From Nectonema munidae (lineage: Eukaryota; Nematomorpha; Nectonematoida; Nectonematidae), in the NCBI GenBank assembly GCA_030549495.1, contig JAUIRK010000474.1:62001-126000 (forward strand): DNA of 64,000 nucleotides, in the 5' to 3' direction. Shown in pieces: positions 23,901 to 32,900 of the stretch (positions within the stretch are counted from its first letter, which is position 1; each line of letters opens with the position of its first letter). The translations under genes were made by a program, and so were the position numbers. Under the pieces are notes generated by a model. The model saw only the letters and a list, made by a program, of their open reading frames with translations. It was not told the DNA's origin and searched no databases.

Positions 23901-26900
23901 TATCTATGAAAAAATAGTGTCAGAAGCAAAAGTAGCTGATAGTGTGCTTGTTAAAAAGTAGCTAAACTTTAAAAAATAATCATATAAATATTATTAATTA
24001 GTCATCATTTTTAGCATAATATTGAAGACATAGAGAAAGTCATAGCGTTTTTGCATTCAGCACATCAATCTTCACAAAAACAACAAAATTTATAATAGAA
24101 TAAAAATTTCTTCAAAATTTATAAGAGTATCGTGTTAATGTAAGAATATTTTTGCGTGCAAAATAACGTTTAAAATTAAAAAAAAGTTGATATCAGAAAT
24201 CTAAATTAGAAGGCTGATGTATGAAGTAAGAAACAGCAAACCTTAATGATGTTAGGATCGGTAAAAGGATCAAGAAGAACATGCATGTGCTCCCAAAGAG
24301 CGAGTGTGTCGATGATATAGTCTTGGTCACGCGTTGATATTTGCATCAGGCATGTTAGGCCGAGAAATGTGCGGTACGAATGATGCTAAATTGAATACAA
24401 GATTAACTACCACAAAACCACCTTAATGCAAATCGCTAAGCACCGAATACTTTTTAAAAGCGTCGCTTTATTCTTGCAAGCACCAATTTAACCTAACTAA
24501 CTCACTGACTAGTCACAAACGTGCCTGGTCAAAACGGCCAAAAAACAAAACCGCCAAAAACCGATAGAGAATAGATTTTAACCATTTTGATTTTGGTTGT
24601 TTTGATTTTTGACTGTTTTGGTTTTGGCCGTTTTGGTGTTTGGCCTTTTTGATCAGGAACCGTCATAAAGCAGCTTTTCAGCTACGGTTGTATTGAACGG
24701 TAAGATATACTTCGAAAAAATACTGACAGTACTCAGAGATAAAGATTGACACAACCAAAAATTAAGGTTGAGTAATGATGCGCAAGAAATGTTAAAGCGA
24801 GGGAAATAAAGTAAGAAAAAATGAGACATCATGGCAAGGTTAAATTTCTATTTAAACATGAAAAAAGAAAAACTAAAATACCCTAAACATTCGCCTTTAT
24901 CCGCACGTTTTACCAAGGTTAATTGACTCAAAACAGGGGTGTGGGTTATCTTCGTAAAATTTAATCCAAGGAAAACAAGTTGAAATAGAAAAGTGTGTAA
25001 ACGAAAATAGGCAAAAGTCATACAATAATATAACACAAGTGTTAATCACTATTTCTTCATTTCTATTCCTTCTATTTATCTCAATTTTATTTAGCTCAAT
25101 GTTTGTAAAGTTACGGTGCGGATTATCCACACATATCAGGTATGTTCCTCAAAATAATAGTTTGTTATTGGGATGTGGATTGTCAAATGTTCGCGGAATG
25201 AACACGAGTATTTACGGTACTTTAAAGATATAACACAAAGGCATGCGTGCTTATTGTCAGCAGAGGCGTTAAAAAAGGTTTGCGTCAATCAATGGACGTC
25301 GCACTCATAACAACATAAGAGAAAAAAATAAAAATAGAAAAACCTCCAAGTCAATTGCAAAATGAGAAACAGACTTCAGTACTGCCACTAAGGCATTTAA
25401 GTCATCAGGCTTCGTTATAATTTTCAGGGTATCTGATTTGACTGGAACAGGATCCTTAGAACATAAAACTAACATTCTTTATCTGCATCAGCATTAAATA
25501 AATAACTGAAGAGTTAACAGCGTGAGTCGACAAAGTTAACAAAAAATTCTAAAATCATATATTTATAACATTTATTTACCTACATGCTTCAGTTAACGTA
25601 CACTATATCTCGCATTTACAAAAGACAGTTTATTGTTTTGCGCGTCATCAAAAAACTTTAAGCAAAACTTTTTACTTATCGATTTTTGAAAATTGCTGTC
25701 CATCTTGCCGAAAAAATATTACTTATAAAAAGTTTCAATTTAAAAAATTAAACAAATATAATAAACATAGAAATTGAGAAAGTTTTTTTTTGTAGAACTT
25801 GACTCATGTCAACTCAAAAACGAATTTTTGGTTTTGAACTTGATTTTATATGTGAGATAAGTACACATTTAGTTGACGCAGCTGGGGAAATAGAAGGAAA
25901 TTATAACTTGGTTACTTTGCTACAACCAAACTTTTAAACTGTCGTTGCCAATGAAGATAGTGCTGAAGAAAATAGTAATTATGATATAGTAGAAAATTTG
26001 AAAGATTTGAAAAAAATTCCAATTTTAGAAGATTATATCAAGGGATCATCTCTTCATGGCGTTCTTTGTTGAATTATCTTAACTTTACAGAATAAAATTG
26101 TTTTCAAATAAGGATATTTTTTCTAAACGATATTGTTATTATTAAAAAAGTTGTTGAATGTGTTTTAGATATTAATGCCCACTCAATCTTCTAAGTATAC
26201 ACTCTTCATCAAATTAATCAGACTTTTCTTTGCACTTAAAATATTGGTGTCTTGATTTTTATCAAGCTATGCTCGATTTCCAAATCAAGAAAAGAATTGT
26301 TCAGATGATTCTAATGTCGAAATCAAAATATAAATAAATTAACAATTAGTTAAGTAATTTACAAATTAGTTAATTTGTAATTAACAAAATATAAATTAAA
26401 ACACGCCATCATTGGAAAGATAATTCATTGTGGCAATAAATATTTTAAGTTAAGACAAGTTATCGATTGGTTGAATGCAGACTTTCAATCTTTTAACTTT
26501 TATGGTAAAGAAATTCTGCAGTTGAGAAAATGGTAGAGTATTTAGGAAGACATTCATTGGGAAAAAAGATACAAATTCTGGACGGCCGGTGTGATTCAAA
26601 CAGCGGCTATTCTTACAAAGTTGTTGCTTATCAAGGAAAGTGTATCATTGAAAAATGACCTCTTGGAAGCGTCGATCTTAAATCTTTTCTAATATGGTTG
26701 ATAGGAATTTGATATAGCGTCAATATGAGTTGCTACAACAGACAACTTCCCTAATGCTGTCACACTACATTACTTCTTTGTATTTCTATGAATATTGTGA
26801 ATGTCACAAGAAAATTCAATTTAGTGCAGATGCTATTTAATATCTTTGCATGAGACATGGATAGGATAGAACCATGGTTAATATGAAACAGAAAATAATA

Positions 26901-29900
26901 CATTTTTAAAGTGTAACCATAAATTACTTTTTTCAATCTAAATTCAAAATAGTATTTGGAAAAGGACTAAATAAATAAAGACACGCGTAAATAAGAACAG
27001 GCACAACATTATGGTCAAAGAGATCAACAAAAATATAAATTGGTGGAAAGGTATTGCAAAATTTTTTTATTTAGTACACATCTGTTATTTAATATATTGA
27101 TATTTTTTCTCGTTACAATACATTTTGAATTGTTTTGAATTCTAATCGACATTGAGACAGACAGTCTTATCGGAGATCCCACCCAGTGGAGTTTGCATTC
27201 AGTTGGGCTCGAGTTTGGCCGTGAAAATGCTCGCACTTAGGCTGTTTAGGTGCAGCCCTGGATAAGACGAGTCATAGTTTTAACTCTTGCTTTGAATCCA
27301 GTTGACCTGAAATGGGTGATGATTGCACATTTATATGTTCATTTGTTAACCACACTAAGCGGGAGAGAGGGGGCTAGTCACGTCGCCTTGTTGGATCTCC
27401 ATGCCAGAAGAGACCTTGTATTCCAATGCTTTCGGCTTTGGCTACAAATATGCACAAAATGTTTACGTCGTAGACCTTTGTTTTCATGTTTCATCTACAT
27501 ATGTTTTTATGCTAAGCCTGCTGATTTAAGCGAAAAAAAGAGGTTGGAACACTGGTTTCCAAACTTTTTTATATTGCGGTACCGTTGTTGAATTTTGGGA
27601 AATTTTGCGGCAGACATATGATAAAATCTAATATTTCAACAGTTTTTTAAATACAAAATTTTATTATATTAAAGTGTTGGCATAAATACAACTTAACAAA
27701 ATAACTATAAAAAACATTGCATATAGAACACATATTATATTAGTATAAAGAAAAGAGACACGGAGTAAAGTTGCGAACAATTTTCTTTATAGGGAAATAT
27801 CAAGGAGATTTATTGCATTAATGAAAAATAGTAAATATTGCGTGATAGGCATTTTCATTTTTTCTTTTTATCCTCCTCAGAATAAAAAGTCGATGATTGA
27901 AAGAAGGAGAAGCAAGAAAATCGAGTAGGGAGAAAAAAATATGATATATCCAGGACAGTTAAAAAGCTCTTGATCTTGATACTGAAACTTGATATTTTTG
28001 ATAAAGATATATTATTTTTTCTTTTTAATTAACTTGTTTCAAACAATAACGCTTCAGCACTTTATTCGTATTTAGTGAAAATATAATGGATAAAATGAAA
28101 TTAAAAGATAAACTAAAATATGACTGCATTGACATAGGTAGATTAACTGGAAACTTCTTCGATTTTGGCTTTAATGCTAAATTTCTAAGAAAATAAAAAC
28201 TATTTACCCTTAAGGAGATGCATTATTGTTCGTAAAATAAAGAAATACGAAAATTTTTTCTCATTTTAGAATATCATATTTGTCTTATAAAACATACTGA
28301 TCAATAAAATTATAGAAAAAAATTACGTGGAAATTTTTTGAAGCAGAAAATAATTTAAAACAATAAGGAGAAAATAGGTGTAGTCTAATAATATTTTTGG
28401 CCTTCACCGAGTCTTGAAGCACCCAAAGTACAGCGGCACAGCGTCTGGAAAGCACTGGGTTAGTAGATGACGATGATGTTACGATAATTTAAATTGCTTT
28501 GCTTTTTATTGCAAATTTTAAGTATTTAATATATTATATAATCCTTATATATACTCCTTATCATATATATAGAAGGGTATATCCGTAATAGGCAAATATC
28601 CTTATTGGCGCAACCCAACTTGGAAGCCAAAAGTTGGCAACATCTGCTATATGTACACTGTCAAAGTTACTCCTTCTTATTTTTGTATAAAAAGCTTTCC
28701 TACATCATCTACTCATCAAAATGATTAAAAATTGCATACTTGTGGATTCTTGCACTCCATTCCATGCGGTGGAACTTCATAATTTTCAAGCTCGTACAAA
28801 TAAGGATTTTCAAACCTGAAACAAAATGAAAGAAATATTAACGAAGTCTCCCCCACATGGCTCCATTTTATATTACATTGGATGGCAGTAAATAAGACCA
28901 CAACACAACACAATATATATATAAGATATTTTAATATTCTTGGCGCGCCAAATTGAGCATAAGTCAACACAAATTGTTCAATATTTGAATAAGTAAATTT
29001 CAATTCAATCCCACTTATTATGTTTACTTTTTGTGTAATTTTATGCCACCTTATAATTGAGATATTTTCAACCTCTAATTGAGAACATACCCCCTTTTCT
29101 GAATTTTTTCCTCATTGAAAATCTGGGTTAAATCATTTAAGATTTGATCGTTAAAATGAGGAGTTGAAAAAATGAAAGCTAAGGGTATGTCTTTAAATAA
29201 AATTTTTATTGCAAATATTAGATTGTGCCTAATATTGACAACATCCGGTTATCTAAAGTCAATATTAGAGAGTTCAACAATTTAAAGATGAAAATGGGAA
29301 CAAGAAAAATCTTAATGAGAATAAGCAAATTCTAAAAGAGAAGAAAATTCAAAATGACAATAAAAAATTTTTTTTATCCCTTATAAAATTTTAAAAAACA
29401 ATTATAATTTTTGAAAACAAACTTTCAATAAAATAATTTGTTAACATTTTTATCGTCCTCTTTATTCAGTGTAAAAGGATTAATATTTTTCCTTTTAAAT
29501 ATTTAGCTAGAAAACACTTCTTAAAAAAAGTGAATAAACAAAACTAAAATAGGAGGAGTAATCTTAACCAACGAAAGCTACAACATTTGCCTTGCTGTCT
29601 GTTAAATAACTAACGTTTAAGAAGTGAATTATTATTAATTCTAATATTGATGGCGTCATGTGGCTAGAGATTAAAATTTTTCTGCCTCAACTATTCATAG
29701 GTGGATTCTTAGGGATCGGAAGAAAGATAATACAAAGAAAAAGGCCTTCTGGAGGATTTCTGGAGTTAATTGAAAAAGAGTACAAAACATTCAAAAAATA
29801 GTAGAAGCAATAAGGATAAATACTATAAATTTTAGTAGTAGATCAATTACAAGCAATAAAGATTGCAAACTGCATACATCAAAAAATGTTAGAAAAGAGC

Positions 29901-32900
29901 GACGAAATACAAACACCGATGAAAACAAAATAACAAAGATGTGAAACAATTATACATGTATGGTTGATAGTGGGTTCATGGATTCGAAACTGCCAAACTG
30001 ATTATGGGGAAGAAAACAGAGAAACGGAGGTGTTGGCAGCGCCTCTCGATCAACTCTTCCCATTTCTGGAAGCTGAAAAATATGGAGCATGTAGTCCACG
30101 TCTTTTTTCCCTCAGTACACACTTTACGTTAATTTTTTCAAGATTTCATGTGTTATATGTGAACAAGTGAATGGAATCGATAACAAGAATTGATTAAGTG
30201 TTCTTAATATGTTCTTGATTTAAAGGCAAAATTACTGGAAAATTATGTTTAATTCCTGTTTAATACAAATTTTTAAATGACATTGACACACTGGGAATAG
30301 GTGAAAAACTTTATTTCTTCAAACAGGTTTCAGAATCTGCAATTAATATATATTATACTTTTTGAGATATACTTATTATAATTGTGCATACAAGGTGGTA
30401 TTAGATATAACTAGAAATTGTAAGTTCTCTTGTATTTTGATCATCATCACTAAGTGTACACTATGTGAAAGACCGGTTTCGGCTATTGAAGCATCATCAG
30501 TCTCATTTTTGAGATATTCCATTTATAGACGAAAATATTTAACGTTACGGATATATAAAAAAGTTACAATTTCGCACAACCGTCGCTTTGCACAGTATAA
30601 TATATCCTATTTTTAACTTATTATTTTCAAGGATTTGGAGGACGAGTGTTTTTTTCGAAAATATCATATTTATCCCATAGCTAAATATAATTTAATAGGT
30701 CATTCTAACATAACTTTTGAAGCTGATTCCAACGGTGCAATGATTTTTCCATATCTAATATCGTTCGCGATCCACCGATACCTGTAAACGGCGAAACAAT
30801 TAAAACTTACGAAATTTTTCATATAATAGGTCTTTTCTGACTTAATAAAGTACGATGTATCGGAATCCGTTGATAGAATTGTCATATCTAGTGATGTTTT
30901 GAAACTCAAGTTTGACAAATCCCAAAAAATCTTTCTTTTTCATTTTTAAAATTAAACTTTTTAAAGCGGATTCTAGACCTATTTAATGCGTAGATTACGA
31001 ATCTGTAATAAGATTTTGAATATCTCTTATAATTACGAAGTTATAAAAGAAAGACCTTTGGATCTTATAACAAGAATTTGACATTCTCCAAGGTGGTTGA
31101 TAGACTAAAAAGTTTGGGCAGCTGTAGTGTAGATAGCACTTTTAAAAAATCTATTATATAAACTAGTTGAGGCTCAATGAAAAGTTGCTAGGCTACGATC
31201 GTTGAAGGAAATAACGTTAAACAATCTTAAAAGCCATAGAAGATGCCACGTGGAAATAGTATATGGAGTACAAGAACAATACTAAATCATTAACATTAAC
31301 AATCAGTACTAACACATTCGAGCTTGGATCCAAAATGTCTGGATTGAGTGGTTGAATGCCATTTACTTTCCGCACTAACTTTTTGGGGACCCACTTCGAC
31401 AAATTGGAGTTATCAACTTTTTCTGAAAAGTTCAATTGAGGGCGGATGATCTTTTTCGCTGATATCAAGGAAATTGTGTTCTTTTTCTTGAAGTCAGCCT
31501 ACAACAAATGGTTATAGTGAGGAAAATGTAAACAGTATACATTGATAATATTACCGAGCTCCTATTCCACGAGGTATTAAGTTTGATAGAAGATGAAACC
31601 AGTTTTGTTTTTTCTTCAATATTCGATTCACCATTTGCTTTTGCGAGATCTGAATACTTAAATAATGAATCTAGTTTAGTCAAATCTATAAATACACCAT
31701 CGTTATATCTTTACTCTGTAAAATTAAGGTAAGGTAAAGGTAACGTGGGGTGTTTTCATCGAAAAGGCACAATTGCGCGGCTTGTATAGAACTATGAAGA
31801 AACAATTAGATAACAATTTAACTTTCTTCTTAAAAAGCACTCTTTCGAAAACTTTCATCAGTGTCCTATAGTTGAAGTAAAGATATATTGGGAAATAAAT
31901 AAAATAGTGACTTAGTGTATACAAAATCTCTTTGTACACATAAGGAAGGAGTCAGGGTATGTAGATCGTTTCGAGTATTTTGAGCATATAGAATTTCTAA
32001 GATATACGGATTTTGAATGGTTCTTTTGAATAGTCTATTGTGCAATCATTTTTTCTCCTAATGTCTACACATGTGCACATTTCAAAAACATTGATCTTTA
32101 CCTCACAAAAAAGTTTGTTTTATTCAGTTATTCAAATTTCTCAATTATTCTGTTCCAATATCCTTATAAAAAAAGCAAGGATAAATATACTTGAGTTCAA
32201 GTTTTCTAAAAGATAGGAAACTTTTGGGAATGTTTACTTGGAAAAAGGTGACTAAGATGCCGCATGATTTTAAACTTTTGAAAGAAGTATTCTTTTCGTT
32301 GTTTCCAATTGTGTCGAGCTAAAAAGATGATGAACAAAAACTTCACTTCATATATACCTGCATTAATTCTAGGAAAAATTAATCGTTCACAAGTGTGCTC
32401 ATTAAGCGCATCATGATTCCTGGTGTACACATTTGTGCATACCCTCATTCTATAATATTTGACATGCTTATAATTTTATTTATTTATTTTCTTCATTCTA
32501 TTTGATTGATGATTTTATGTTTAGTCGCCTTTTTTGAATTTTAATGATCTTTTCCAAAGTTTTTCACATTTGATTCTAATGAATAATCTTGGGACAAGAA
32601 GTTGGTTCGAAATCAGCAATGTCATTTATCGTAAAAGTGATTTGGTTAGTGCAAAGGCTTCTGTTTTCGATGATATAAAAGTTCCTTTAAAAAATAGATT
32701 CATTTTGCTGCTAAGATATATGGAATAGTTGAAGAAGTCAAAGCTTGTGACGTTTATCTTATTTGGGAACATGGAGATGCTTCAGTAATCCGTAGAAAAA
32801 AACAAGAAAAAGAAAATGATATATTGATTAATTTTTGAGAAGAAAAGTTAGTATTCCAAAAAGACAACCTTGAAAGCACCGTGAGTGAACATGAAATTCT

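Noticed and set aside
29964-30085. Candidate for the missing EXOSC10 exon on the minus strand (acceptor TTTTTCAG, frame [17 protein letters not shown])
   Set aside because: There is no similarity to the expected human segment and no good donor in phase.
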